Shown: positions 1 to 8,560 of the stretch, piece by piece
Numbering within the stretch: the stretch's first letter is position 1
How the letters are laid out: each line of letters begins with the position of its first letter
Source of the DNA: Mycobacterium sp. GA-1199
GTDB lineage: Bacteria; Actinomycetota; Actinomycetes; Mycobacteriales; Mycobacteriaceae
Direction of reading: 5' to 3'
DNA length: 64,000 bases
NCBI RefSeq assembly: GCF_001500045.1
Contig: NZ_LQIX01000023.1
Location: 62,001 to 126,000 of the forward strand
Program-made: the position numbers and the translations under genes
The notes under the pieces: generated by a model
What the model was told of the DNA's origin: nothing
Seen by the model: the letters and a program-made list of their open reading frames with translations, nothing else
Database searches by the model: none

Positions 1-1663
1 CCGCTACCTCGACCACACCGGCGACGGGCGGGTCGTCGAACTCACCTGGAAACAACTCGGGGAACGCCTGCGGGCGGTGGCCGCGAGCCTGCAGCGCGTG
101 ACCCGGCGAGGCGACCGGGTCGCGATCCTGGCGCCGCAGGGACTCGATTACGTCGTCGCGTTCTTCGGTGCGATCAAGGCGGGCGCGATCGCCGTCCCGT
201 TGTTCGCGCCCGAGTTGCAGGGGCACGCACAACGACTGGATACCGCGCTGCGCGACTGCGAACCGTCGATCGTGATGACCACAGCGGCCGCGGTATCGAA
301 TGTGCGCAGCTTCCTGGCCGATCTCGAGGGCGTACCGACCCCGCGCGTCGTCGTTCTCGACGACATCGGTGCGACAGGTGATTTCGAGCCGGTGGAGCTG
401 GCGCTGGACGCCGTATCCCATCTGCAGTACACCTCCGGTGCGACGCGGCCTCCCGCCGGCGTCGAGATCACGCACCGCGCGGTCGGCACGAACCTGATCC
501 AGATGATCCTTTCCATCGATCTGCTCGACCGAAAAGTGCACGGCGTCAGCTGGTTACCGCTGTTCCACGACATGGGCCTGTCGATGATCGGATTTCCCGC
601 CGTATACGGCGGACATTCGACGCTGATGTCCCCGACCGCGTTCATCCGCCGCCCACAACGCTGGCTTCGGGCGCTCTCGGACGGGTCGCGCGAAGGCCGC
701 GTCGTCACGGCCGCGCCGAACTTCGCCTATGAATACGCGGCGCAACGCGGCCGGCCCGCCGACGGTGAAGACCTCGACCTGAGCAAGGCGGTGCTGATCA
801 TCGGCTCGGAGCCGGTCAGCATCGACGCGATCACCGCGTTCAACGACGCATTCGCGCCATACGGGCTGCCGCCGAACGCGTTCCGGCCGTCGTACGGAAT
901 CGCCGAAGCCACGCTGTTCGTCGCGACCATCGAACCCACCGCCCACGCCGCGGCGGTGCACCTCGACCGTACGCATCTCAGCGCGGGCCGCGCCGTTCCC
1001 GTCGCCGCCGATTCACCCGATGCGGTGGCCCACGTGTCCTGCGGACGGGTCGCGCGCAGCCAGTGGGCCGTCATCGTCGATCCCGACACCGGCGCCGAAC
1101 TGCCCGACGGAACCGTCGGCGAGATCTGGCTGCACGGCGACAACCTCGGGCGCGGCTACTGGGGTCGGCCCGACGAGTCGCGGCACGCCTTCGAGGCCCG
1201 GCTCACGTCTCGGACAGCAGCCAGCCACGCGGAAGACGCTGACGAGCAAGCGAATTGGCTGCGCACCGGTGATCTCGGCGTCTACCTCAACGGCGAGCTG
1301 TTCGTCACCGGACGGCGCGCCGATCTGATCGTGATCGACGGCAGACACCACTATCCGCAGGACGTCGAGGCGACCGCCCAAGGCGCCTCTGCGATGGTGC
1401 GCCCAGGCCACGTCACCGCGTTCACGGTGCCCGCCCCCCACAGCGATGCGCTCGTGATCGTCGCCGAACGCGCGACCGGAACGGCCCGCAAGGATCCTGC
1501 GCCCGAGATCGACGCGATCCGCGCCGAAGTGCTTGCGCGGCACGGGATCACGGTCGCTGACATCCGCTTCGTCGCCGCCGGTGTCATCCCGCGCACGACC
1601 AGCGGCAAGCTGGCCCGCGGAGCCTGCCGCAGCGAGTACCTCAGCGGGAAGCTGAAAGGTTAG
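1..1663 (+). CDS. Fatty-acyl-AMP ligase (FadD/FAAL family), 5' end outside window
   Basis: The reading frame is open from base 2, so the true start lies upstream; 553 codons are visible. The adenylation core is clear: YTSGATRPPAGV at the P-loop position (about nt 428), GVSWLPLFHDMGL, RPSYGIAEATLFVA, and a C-terminal domain with LRTGDLGVYLNGELFVTGR and a final TTSGKLAR. The TSGAT/SRxPAGV form of the P-loop and the WLPLFHDMGL block are typical of fatty-acyl-AMP ligases, which activate fatty acids as acyl-adenylates and hand them to polyketide synthases rather than to CoA. No polyketide synthase is seen on this side, so the partner may lie upstream. The stop overlaps the stop of the convergent aldo/keto reductase gene by four bases. 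Confidence 0.9.
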   Translation, partial: RYLDHTGDGRVVELTWKQLGERLRAVAASLQRVTRRGDRVAILAPQGLDYVVAFFGAIKAGAIAVPLFAPELQGHAQRLDTALRDCEPSIVMTTAAAVSNVRSFLADLEGVPTPRVVVLDDIGATGDFEPVELALDAVSHLQYTSGATRPPAGVEITHRAVGTNLIQMILSIDLLDRKVHGVSWLPLFHDMGLSMIGFPAVYGGHSTLMSPTAFIRRPQRWLRALSDGSREGRVVTAAPNFAYEYAAQRGRPADGEDLDLSKAVLIIGSEPVSIDAITAFNDAFAPYGLPPNAFRPSYGIAEATLFVATIEPTAHAAAVHLDRTHLSAGRAVPVAADSPDAVAHVSCGRVARSQWAVIVDPDTGAELPDGTVGEIWLHGDNLGRGYWGRPDESRHAFEARLTSRTAASHAEDADEQANWLRTGDLGVYLNGELFVTGRRADLIVIDGRHHYPQDVEATAQGASAMVRPGHVTAFTVPAPHSDALVIVAERATGTARKDPAPEIDAIRAEVLARHGITVADIRFVAAGVIPRTTSGKLARGACRSEYLSGKLKG

Positions 1664-2637
1664 CCAACACCGAGCTTCTCACGCACCGTGTCGGCGAGGA
1701 AGCGCGCTGCGGATACCGGGCGGAACGCGCGGGCGGCGGCGGTGAGCGCCTCCTGCGCCTCGGCGCTGAGCTCGATATCGGCGGCTGCCACGTTGAACTC
1801 GAGCTGTTCGACGCTGGACGCACCGGGGATCGCGACGACGTTGGGCAGGTGGATCAGCCACGCCAACGCGACCTGCGCGGGTTTGGCGCCGACGTCCGCG
1901 GCGACATCGCGCAGCGTCTGCAGCAGCGGTTCGGCGCGCCGCAGGTTCTCGGTGCCGAACAGCGGGTTCGTTGCGCGCACGCCGCCGGGCCGGTTGTCGG
2001 GACCGTACTTGCCGCCGAGCAGTCCCTGCGCCAGCGGGCTGTAGGCGATCACGATGCGGTTCTCTCGTTCGGCGAACGGCACCAGACGATCGAGCGCCTT
2101 GGGATGGGCCAGCGAGAAGTGCACCTGATTGCTGATCACCGGTCGTCCGAGCGCGGTGTCTGCCCGCTGCCAGCGCGACAGCGAGTAGTTCGACACACCC
2201 GCCGCGCCGATCACACCGTCATCGATCAGGTCGCGCATCCCCGGCATGATCACCGAATCGGGCACCACCGGATTGGACTGGTGGATCTGATACAGCGGGA
2301 TCTTCTGCAGCCCGAGCCGCTGCGCGCTGGCGTGCGCGCGTTGCTTGACCACCGCCGGGAACGGGGCCACCGGGAAGACCTTGCTGGCCACGGCCACGTC
2401 GGCGCGCTGCTCGCCCAGCGCTTCGCCGAGGATCCTCTCGCTCTTGCCGAAACCGTAGATCTCGGCCGTGTCGAACAACGTGACGCCCAGCGCCAGCGAA
2501 CGCTGCACGATTTCTCGGGCGGCACCGGCGGCGTAGCTGTCGCCGTACCCCCACTCCCGAGACCCGAATTGCCAGGTCCCGAGCCCGATACGGCTGACCC
2601 GCCCCACACCCTCGACGTCTAAGTACTTCACGCTCAC
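1660..2637 (-). CDS. Aldo/keto reductase
   Basis: NAD(P)H-dependent oxidoreductase with the (beta/alpha)8 aldo/keto reductase fold. With the start used here the catalytic tetrad is visible as D56 and Y61 (FDTAEIYGFG), K86 (VASKV) and H119 (YQIHQ). The N-terminal beta-strand RIGLGTWQFG and the C-terminal cofactor-binding part VVAIPGASSVEQLEFN are both present, so the protein (325 aa) is full length. Several GTG codons lie in a row at 2629-2640; the one beginning VSVKYL is taken, the next (VKYL) is equally possible, and nothing upstream resembles the family. Physiological substrate unknown. Confidence 0.88.
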   Translation of the reverse strand: MSVKYLDVEGVGRVSRIGLGTWQFGSREWGYGDSYAAGAAREIVQRSLALGVTLFDTAEIYGFGKSERILGEALGEQRADVAVASKVFPVAPFPAVVKQRAHASAQRLGLQKIPLYQIHQSNPVVPDSVIMPGMRDLIDDGVIGAAGVSNYSLSRWQRADTALGRPVISNQVHFSLAHPKALDRLVPFAERENRIVIAYSPLAQGLLGGKYGPDNRPGGVRATNPLFGTENLRRAEPLLQTLRDVAADVGAKPAQVALAWLIHLPNVVAIPGASSVEQLEFNVAAADIELSAEAQEALTAAARAFRPVSAARFLADTVREKLGVG

Positions 2638-2749
2638 CACAGTACTGACGCTGCAGATCGATAACGGTGGGTTTTGGCGCCCCGAGGCCGGGGTATGTGA
2701 GGCGGGCTGCAGAAAGTCGGCATGACACAAGTCTCGAAAGGCGTAACGC

Positions 2750-2857
2750 ATGCTCGAGTTCATCTGCCCCACATGCGGGTTTTTCAGCCTCGAAGAGGCC
2801 GTTTGCGAGTCCTGCAGCGGCCGGGCCGGCGACACCGACCTGGCGATGGCCGGCTGA
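2750..2857 (+). CDS. 35-residue zinc-ribbon microprotein
   Basis: A short open frame ATG to TGA encodes MLEFICPTCGFFSLEEAVC then ESCSGRAGDTDLAMAG. It has two CxxC pairs, C6-P-T-C9 and C19-E-S-C22, separated by nine residues, the spacing of a small zinc ribbon or rubredoxin-like knuckle. GAAAGG sits about eight bases before the ATG, and the TGA is only two bases before the ATG of the downstream esterase, so the two look translationally coupled. The gene is below usual length cut-offs. Metal binding and any role for the neighbouring hydrolase are inferences; the open frame, the cysteines and the spacing are seen directly. Confidence 0.6.
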   Translation: MLEFICPTCGFFSLEEAVCESCSGRAGDTDLAMAG

Positions 2858-2859
2858 CC

Positions 2860-3981
2860 ATGTCTGTTTACCGTTCATTGCATCCGTTCGACCTGGTCAT
2901 GGCTTCGACGCGGATGTACGCGTCACTTCCCGTGGTCGGCAGACACCTCGAGCCGTTCGCCGGCCTGACCGCGATGATGATGTACGGCCACCACTACGCA
3001 CCGGCAGCGCTGCGTGGCATGGTGTCGCGTCGTCTCAGCGCCGATTCCGCGGCCGCCGCGCCCGCCGATGTCTCCGATGAGGCCATCACGCCCGGGCGCG
3101 GGAACCGGATGCCGCCCTACCTGCGCTTCCGCGCCCAGCGTCAGCGGTGCCTCTATCGCAGCTCGGTGCGCTACGGCGACCACCCCGCGCAGTTGCTCGA
3201 CGTGTGGCGGTTGCCCGACCTGCCGCCCGACGCCCCGGTGCTGCTGTTCGTTCCCGGCGGCGCATGGGTGCAGGGCTCCCGCGTCATGCAGGGGCACACG
3301 ATGCTGCACCACTTGGTCAAGCAGGGCTGGGTGTGTCTGACGATGGACTACCGGGTGTCCCCGGTGAACCGGTGGCCCCGCCATATCGCCGACGTCAACG
3401 CGGCGATCGCCTGGGCGCGGGCCAACGTCGACAAGTTCGGCGGCGACCGGAACTTCGTCGCGGTGGCCGGCTGCTCGGCGGGCGGGCACCTGGCCTCCCT
3501 GGCGGCCCTCACTCCCGGTGACCCGGCGTTCCGCGGCGAACTCACCGAGGACGCCGACACCACCGTGGACGCGGTGGTCGGAATTTACGGGCGCTACGAC
3601 TGGCAGGACCGCTCGACCCCCGCCCGCAAGAACTTCCAGAACTTTCTGGAGCGAGTTGTCGTGGGACGCAAGCAGTCCCGGCACCCCGACGTCTTTGCTG
3701 CGGCGTCCCCGCGGGCCCGCATCCATTCCGATGCACCACCGTTCTTCCTCATCCACGGGGACCAGGACACCATCATCCCCGTCGACGAGGCCCGCGTGTT
3801 CGCCGAAGAGCTCAGCGCGGTGTCACGAAATGTCGTGGAATACAGCGAAATCCGGCGTGCGGGACACGCGTTCGACCTCGTCGACTCGTCGCATGCACGT
3901 CGGCTGGCGGTCGAGGTCGGCAGGTTCCTCAACGACGTGCGGGCCCGCCAACTCCAGGGTGAAACCGCCGCGGCCGTCTAG
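2860..3981 (+). CDS. Alpha/beta hydrolase, Lip-type esterase
   Basis: A 373-residue serine hydrolase of the hormone-sensitive-lipase/carboxylesterase group common among mycobacterial Lip proteins. Seen: an oxyanion-hole segment FVPGGAWVQGS, the nucleophile elbow GCSAGGH with S206, then HGDQDTIIP with a candidate D303 and AGHAFD with H336. The N-terminal 100 residues (MYASLPVVGRH...) are a hydrophobic extension that may associate with membrane. ATG at 2860 is taken because it follows the microprotein stop by two bases. It probably cleaves an acyl ester; the natural substrate cannot be told. LipQ/LipC-like proteins of M. tuberculosis are the closest type I recognise, but I do not assign a symbol. 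Confidence 0.87.
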   Translation: MSVYRSLHPFDLVMASTRMYASLPVVGRHLEPFAGLTAMMMYGHHYAPAALRGMVSRRLSADSAAAAPADVSDEAITPGRGNRMPPYLRFRAQRQRCLYRSSVRYGDHPAQLLDVWRLPDLPPDAPVLLFVPGGAWVQGSRVMQGHTMLHHLVKQGWVCLTMDYRVSPVNRWPRHIADVNAAIAWARANVDKFGGDRNFVAVAGCSAGGHLASLAALTPGDPAFRGELTEDADTTVDAVVGIYGRYDWQDRSTPARKNFQNFLERVVVGRKQSRHPDVFAAASPRARIHSDAPPFFLIHGDQDTIIPVDEARVFAEELSAVSRNVVEYSEIRRAGHAFDLVDSSHARRLAVEVGRFLNDVRARQLQGETAAAV

Positions 3982-4019
3982 TCCGTGTTGATCGGGCGCG
4001 ATGCGGGAAGTCTTGTCGC

Positions 4020-5096
4020 ATGCGCATCGTCATCACCGGAGCTTCCGGCAACGTCGGGACCGCGCTGCTGCGGCGGCTCACCGAAAGCGACACCGGACAC
4101 GACATCGTCGGGGTGGTACGAAGGCCGCCGGAGCCGACCGGCGTCTACGGTCGGGTCCGCTGGCACCAACTCGACCTGGCCGATCCGGACGCGGCGACCC
4201 AGCTACGCGGGGTCTTCGACGGCGCGGACGCCGTCATCCACCTCGCATGGGGCTTCCAGCCGACCCGCAACACCGAATACCTGAACCGCGTCGGCGTCGG
4301 CGGCACAACGGCCGTCCTCGAAGCGGCCCATGACGCGCGGGTCGGCCGGCTCGTGCACCAGTCGTCGGTGGGCGCATACGCACCGGGCCGCTACGGGCAG
4401 TACGTCGACGAGTCGTGGCCGACCACCGGCATCCGGACCTCCCCCTACAGCCGCGACAAATCGGACGCCGAAGCGCTGCTGGACGGCTACGAACGCGAGA
4501 ACGGGGAAGCGGGCGTTCCCATCGCGCGGATGCGGCCCGGCTTCATCGTGCAGCGCGACGCCGCCAGCGGCCTGATGCGCTACGCGCTGCCCGGTTACGT
4601 GCCGATGCTCGCAATTCCCCTGTTACCGGTGCTGCCGTTGGACCGGCGCCTGTGCATCCCGCTCGTGCATGCCGACGATGTCGCCGACGCATTGGCCAGG
4701 GTGGTCGAGCGTGGTGCGAGCGGGCCGTTCAACGTGGCGGCCGAACCCCCGGTGGGCCGCGAGCAGGTCGCCGAGGTGCTGGGTGCGAAACCGGTCCACG
4801 TGCCGTCGGGAGTGCTCGGGGCTCTGGTCGATGTCAGCTGGCGGGCGCGGCTGCAGCCGATCGACCGCGGCTGGCTCGACATGGCGTTCAGCGTTCCGCT
4901 GCTGGACTGCGGGCGGGCCGAGGCCGAACTCGGCTGGAACCCCCGATGGAATGCGGTCGACGCGCTCGCCGACGTCATCGGCGGGGTGGCCCGACAAGCG
5001 CACACCGAGAGTCCGCCCCTGCGGCGCCGGTCGCTGATCGAGCAGTTCCAACGCGACCTCACCGAGGGCCTGCTGACGACAAGACGCCTGCCGTAA
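4020..5096 (+). CDS. NAD-dependent epimerase/dehydratase (extended SDR)
   Basis: N-terminal Rossmann motif GASGNVG (residues 7-13), an HLAWG strand, the catalytic serine in HQSSVGAYAPG and the active-site pair Y143/K147 in SPYSRDK mark an extended short-chain dehydrogenase, 358 aa, the usual length for sugar epimerase/3-beta-HSD relatives. The stop codon is immediately followed, with no intervening base, by the start of the flavin monooxygenase, so the two are co-transcribed and probably coupled. Substrate unknown; the pairing with a monooxygenase suggests oxidation of a lipid or ketone but this is inference. Confidence 0.87.
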   Translation: MRIVITGASGNVGTALLRRLTESDTGHDIVGVVRRPPEPTGVYGRVRWHQLDLADPDAATQLRGVFDGADAVIHLAWGFQPTRNTEYLNRVGVGGTTAVLEAAHDARVGRLVHQSSVGAYAPGRYGQYVDESWPTTGIRTSPYSRDKSDAEALLDGYERENGEAGVPIARMRPGFIVQRDAASGLMRYALPGYVPMLAIPLLPVLPLDRRLCIPLVHADDVADALARVVERGASGPFNVAAEPPVGREQVAEVLGAKPVHVPSGVLGALVDVSWRARLQPIDRGWLDMAFSVPLLDCGRAEAELGWNPRWNAVDALADVIGGVARQAHTESPPLRRRSLIEQFQRDLTEGLLTTRRLP

Positions 5097-6305
5097 ATGG
5101 CCGAGCACGACGAGTCCGTCGTCATCGTCGGCGCCGGTCCCTGCGGGCTGGCGATCGCACGACAGCTGCGCCACGAGTGCGGTGTTGACGCGCTCGTCGT
5201 CGATCGCGCGGACGCGGTGGCATCGGCGTGGCGGAACCGCTACGACGGGTTCCGGCTCAACACCTGTGGGTGGTGGTCACATCTGTCCGGGCAGCGGATA
5301 CCACTGCGCTACGGACGCTGGCCGACCCGCGACGACATGGTCGACTACTTCGACGATTACGTGCGCCGACAGCATCTACGAATAGCACTGGGGTGCAACG
5401 TGGTTCGGGTAGACCGAGGGCGGTACGGCTGGCGGCTGCAGACCGACGGCGCGCCCTTCACCGCCGCGGCCGTCGTCGTCGCGACCGGCAACTATCACAC
5501 GCCGGTGCTGCCCGAGTGGCCTGGAATCGAGGCGTTCACCGGCGAGGTGCTGCACTCCGAGCACTACCGCAACGCCGCGCCTTTCGCCGGCCGGGACGTT
5601 TTGGTGGCGGGCGCGGGGAACTCGGCGACCGACATCGCGTTGCAGCTCAGCGACAAGGTGGCCCGCCGGGTGTGGATGGCGGTGCGCACGCCCCCGCATC
5701 TCGTACCACGGTCGGCCGCCGGAATTCCGGTCGACGCGTTCAGTCCCGCGTTCGAGCACCTGCCGGTGGCCGTGCTCGACCGGGCCGCGGCCCTGATGCG
5801 CAGGGTGTGGTTCGGAGATCTTCGCCGCGAGGGCCTGCCGGTGCCGCGGCGGGGGATCTATTCGGCGCTGCTGACCGACGAACAGATCCCGACGATCGGT
5901 GACCAGCTCGTCGCACACGTCAAAGCGGGACGCATCGACATCGTCGCCGCCGTGGAGTCGTTCGACGGTGAGAGGGTGGTGCTCGCCGACGGCAGCTCGC
6001 TGGCGCCCGACGTGGTGATCGCCGCGACCGGCTATCGGCGGGGACTCGAACCGCTCGTCGGCCACCACGGCGTGCTGGACGAGGCGGGCCGGCCTAAGGT
6101 CAACGGGCTTCCGTGCGCCGCGCCGGGGCTGTGGTTCGCCGGTTACGACGAGCCGCTGATCGGGCCACTGCGGTCCTTCCGGCTGCAGGCCTCGCCGATC
6201 GCGCGCGACATCGCGAGCCATCTCGGCGGACGTGACGAACATCATTGGAGCTCAACAAGATCAACTGCATCGGAGCGCGGCCGGCGTTCGTTGAACGAGG
6301 CGTGA
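5097..6305 (+). CDS. Flavin-containing / Baeyer-Villiger-type monooxygenase
   Basis: FAD-binding GAGPCG at residues 12-17, a second dinucleotide-binding motif VAGAGNSATDIAL for NADPH, and between them FTGEVLHSEHY, which fits the FxGxxxHxxxW/Y signature of flavin-containing and Baeyer-Villiger monooxygenases. VIAATGYRRG is the usual C-terminal family motif. About 402 aa, complete. It directly follows the epimerase (stop and start adjacent) and is followed after two bases by the radical SAM gene, so the three form one transcription unit. Expected chemistry is NADPH- and O2-dependent oxygenation of a ketone or a soft nucleophile. Confidence 0.86.
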   Translation: MAEHDESVVIVGAGPCGLAIARQLRHECGVDALVVDRADAVASAWRNRYDGFRLNTCGWWSHLSGQRIPLRYGRWPTRDDMVDYFDDYVRRQHLRIALGCNVVRVDRGRYGWRLQTDGAPFTAAAVVVATGNYHTPVLPEWPGIEAFTGEVLHSEHYRNAAPFAGRDVLVAGAGNSATDIALQLSDKVARRVWMAVRTPPHLVPRSAAGIPVDAFSPAFEHLPVAVLDRAAALMRRVWFGDLRREGLPVPRRGIYSALLTDEQIPTIGDQLVAHVKAGRIDIVAAVESFDGERVVLADGSSLAPDVVIAATGYRRGLEPLVGHHGVLDEAGRPKVNGLPCAAPGLWFAGYDEPLIGPLRSFRLQASPIARDIASHLGGRDEHHWSSTRSTASERGRRSLNEA

Positions 6306-6307
6306 CG

Positions 6308-7411
6308 ATGGCCGACGACTACGCCGTGACGCGACGCACCCCGATCGCCCTCGCCGACCGGCTGCTCGACATCAAGCGGATCTACCACGAGCCCGACATC
6401 GAACGGTTCGCTCGCGCACGTCAGGTGCTCCAGCGCTTCCCCGACGCCGAGCGCATCGAAGTGCCCTCGCACCAGGCGATACCGGGTCTGTACGGAAACG
6501 AGGGCAGCGTCGAGGACTGGGTCCGCAACAAGCGGGAAGTCCTGGTGCTGGGCGAGAAGAAGAGCCTGAGCGCGCGGCGCAACGAGCGCTCCAGCGACTG
6601 GATCGCACCGTCGACCGCCAACGGTTGCGCGATGGCGTGCTCGTACTGCTACGTTCCGCGCCGCAAGGGCTACGCCAACCCGATCACGGTGTTCACCAAC
6701 ATCGAGAAGATCACCGGATACCTCGAGCGCCACGCCGCTCGCCAAGGTGTGAAGCCGCAACCGAACCAGTGCGACCCCGTCGACTGGGTCTATGACATCG
6801 GTGAGAACAGCGACTGCTCGGTGGACGCGATGGTCTCCGACAACGTGCGCGATCTGGTCGCCCTGTTCGGTCGAATTCCCAACGCCAAGGCCAGCTTCGC
6901 GACCAAGCTCGTCAACCGCGACCTGCTCGCCTACGACCCGCGGGGCGGAACCCGCGTGCGGTTCAGCTTGATGCCGGCCGAGACGTCGCGGGCGCTCGAC
7001 GTGCGCACGTCGAAGATCGCCGAGCGGATCGCCGCGATCGACGACTTCGTCGACGCCGGATACGAAGTGCACCTGAACTTCAGCCCCGTTGTCGTCCACG
7101 AGAATTGGTTGTTCGATTGGGCGGAGCTGCTCGAACAGGTCGCCGACGGCACGTCGGACCGCACCAAGCAGCAGCTGGCCGTCGAGATCATCTTCCTGAC
7201 CCACAACGAGGGCCTGCACGACGTCAACCTCGGCTGGCATCCCAGAGGTGAGGATCTGCTGTGGCGGCCGGATCTTCAGCAGGCAAAGCGCAGCCAGAGC
7301 GGGCAGTGGAACGTGCGCTACAAGACACCGTGGAAGGGCCGCTGGGTGGGCGAGCTGACCGACCTGATCGCCGCCAAGCTGCCGACGTGCCGGGTGCGCT
7401 ACGCGTTCTGA
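6308..7411 (+). CDS. Spore photoproduct lyase family radical SAM protein
   Basis: 367 residues. The radical SAM cluster motif CxxxCxxC is seen as C107-AMA-C111-SY-C114, followed by YVPRRKGYANP. The middle and C-terminal parts (FATKLVNRDLL, RVRFSLMP, HLNFSPVVV, LGWHPRGEDLLW) match the layout of spore photoproduct lyases, which reverse the 5-thyminyl-5,6-dihydrothymine lesion in Bacillus spore DNA. A further C170 lies 56 residues after the cluster, in GENSDCS, near but not obviously at the position of the lyase's hydrogen-donor cysteine. The start at 6308, two bases after the monooxygenase stop, is preferred over an overlapping upstream start. Function in this organism is unproven; DNA repair is possible. 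Confidence 0.82.
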   Translation: MADDYAVTRRTPIALADRLLDIKRIYHEPDIERFARARQVLQRFPDAERIEVPSHQAIPGLYGNEGSVEDWVRNKREVLVLGEKKSLSARRNERSSDWIAPSTANGCAMACSYCYVPRRKGYANPITVFTNIEKITGYLERHAARQGVKPQPNQCDPVDWVYDIGENSDCSVDAMVSDNVRDLVALFGRIPNAKASFATKLVNRDLLAYDPRGGTRVRFSLMPAETSRALDVRTSKIAERIAAIDDFVDAGYEVHLNFSPVVVHENWLFDWAELLEQVADGTSDRTKQQLAVEIIFLTHNEGLHDVNLGWHPRGEDLLWRPDLQQAKRSQSGQWNVRYKTPWKGRWVGELTDLIAAKLPTCRVRYAF

Positions 7412-7414
7412 CGG

Positions 7415-7502
7415 TTTCAACTGCCGCGAGCGGGTCTTTCAACTGCCGCGAGCGGGTCCCTCAACTGTTGCCAGTGGGTCCCTCAAGTGCCGCGAGCGAC
7501 CG
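7415..7502. repeat. Four tandem 22-bp repeats
   Basis: Units at 7415-7436 and 7437-7458 are identical (TTTCAACTGCCGCGAGCGGG plus TC). The third (7459-7480) has CTGTTGCCAGTGG in place of CTGCCGCGAGCGG, and the fourth (7481-7502) ends GCCGCGAGCGACCG and becomes the left arm of the palindrome at 7490-7553. The array begins right after the radical SAM stop codon. The rest of this 229-bp gap up to 7640 shows no gene. Confidence 0.75.
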
Positions 7503-7553
7503 CGCAACGCCAGCTGTGCGCGGCGTGTCGCGTGCAGACCCGGTCGCTCGCGG
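7490..7553. repeat. Intergenic imperfect palindrome with CGGCGTGTCG core (element A)
   Basis: A perfect 13-bp inverted repeat, CCGCGAGCGACCG at 7490-7502 and CGGTCGCTCGCGG at 7541-7553, encloses 38 bases that contain CGGCGTGTCG at 7521-7530. The same 13-bp arms and the same core recur at 15092-15156. In RNA it would form a stable hairpin between the radical SAM gene and the NmrA-like gene. It has no T-tract, so a plain intrinsic terminator is not indicated. Confidence 0.75.
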
Positions 7554-7640
7554 GAGGAGCTTTCCGGCGGCTGGGATGAGTTCGCGTGCGGCTATCCGTT
7601 CTGGTGGGCAGGAAGCTGTCGACCAAACGGAAGGCTCATC

Positions 7641-8396
7641 ATGAAGATCGTCGTCATCGGCGGAACCGGCCTCATCGGTTCGAAACTGGTGCAGATCCTG
7701 GACCGGCAGGGCCACGACACGGTCGCTGCGGCGCCGTCGACCGGCGTCAACACGTTCACCGGCGAGGGCTTGCGGGACGCGCTCGAAGGGGCGGCGGTGG
7801 TGGTCGACGTCTCGAACTCGCCGCAGCTCGACGACTCGGCCCGAGAGTTCTTCCAGACCGCGACGACGAACCTGCTCGACGCCGAACAGGCCGCAGGCGT
7901 CGGCCACCACGTCGCGCTCTCGGTGGTGGGTACCGATCAGATGGCCTCGCAGAGCGGCTACTTCCAGGCCAAGCTCGATCAGGAACGGCTGATCAACGAC
8001 GGGCCGATCCCGTTCACGATCGTGCACGCCACCCAATTCTTCGAGTTCCTCCAGACACTCGCCGACTCGGCGACCGAGGGTGACACGGTGCGGATGCCGC
8101 CGGCGTACTTCCAGCCGATGGCCGCCGCCGACGTCGCCGAAGGGCTCGCGATCGCCGCGGTGAACGAGCCGGTGAATCGCATCGTCGAGATCGGGGGACC
8201 GGTGCAGTTCCTGCTGCCCGACTTGATCCGGACCGCGTTGACCGCCCGCGGCGATACCCGGCAGGTCGTCGCCGACCCGTCGGCGAAATACTGGGGCATC
8301 GAACTGGCCGAGCGCACGCTGGTGCCCGGTGAGGGCGCGACGCTGTTCGGCACTCGGTTCGAGGACTGGATCCTGGAGGCGGCCGCGACGGCCTGA
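7641..8396 (+). CDS. NmrA-like NAD(P)-binding SDR
   Basis: 251 residues with an atypical-SDR Rossmann fold: GGTGLIG at residues 7-13, a VVDVSNSP strand where most SDRs have NAG, and HHVALSVVGTDQM in place of the catalytic serine strand. No YxxxK pair is evident, which fits NmrA/HSCARG-type proteins that sense or use NAD(P)H rather than classical dehydrogenases. GGAAGG lies eight bases before the ATG. The gene stands alone between two palindromic elements (7490-7553 and 8413-8465). Confidence 0.85.
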   Translation: MKIVVIGGTGLIGSKLVQILDRQGHDTVAAAPSTGVNTFTGEGLRDALEGAAVVVDVSNSPQLDDSAREFFQTATTNLLDAEQAAGVGHHVALSVVGTDQMASQSGYFQAKLDQERLINDGPIPFTIVHATQFFEFLQTLADSATEGDTVRMPPAYFQPMAAADVAEGLAIAAVNEPVNRIVEIGGPVQFLLPDLIRTALTARGDTRQVVADPSAKYWGIELAERTLVPGEGATLFGTRFEDWILEAAATA

Positions 8397-8412
8397 CCCG
8401 GCCCCCCGGGGA

Positions 8413-8465
8413 GCGATTTGTGAGTGAAAACGTTCGGTGAGCGAGCGGAATCACTCACAAATCGC
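8413..8465. repeat. 15-bp perfect inverted repeat (element B)
   Basis: GCGATTTGTGAGTGA at 8413-8427 is exactly complementary to TCACTCACAAATCGC at 8451-8465, with a 23-base loop. It lies 17 bases after the NmrA-like stop and about 95 bases before the LuxR-type gene. It could be a transcript-end hairpin or an operator; the loop lacks the CGGCGTGTCG core of the other elements. Confidence 0.7.
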
Positions 8466-8560
8466 GGTGTGGACCCGTCGTCGCGGGCCTCGTACGATCC
8501 AAGATCAGATCGGGTAAGCCGGCGACCGTCGCGGGTCCACCCCAGAGCGCGGTGGTGTCT

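Noticed and set aside
7415..7502. CRISPR array
   Set aside because: Repeats are directly tandem with no spacers and there are no cas genes.
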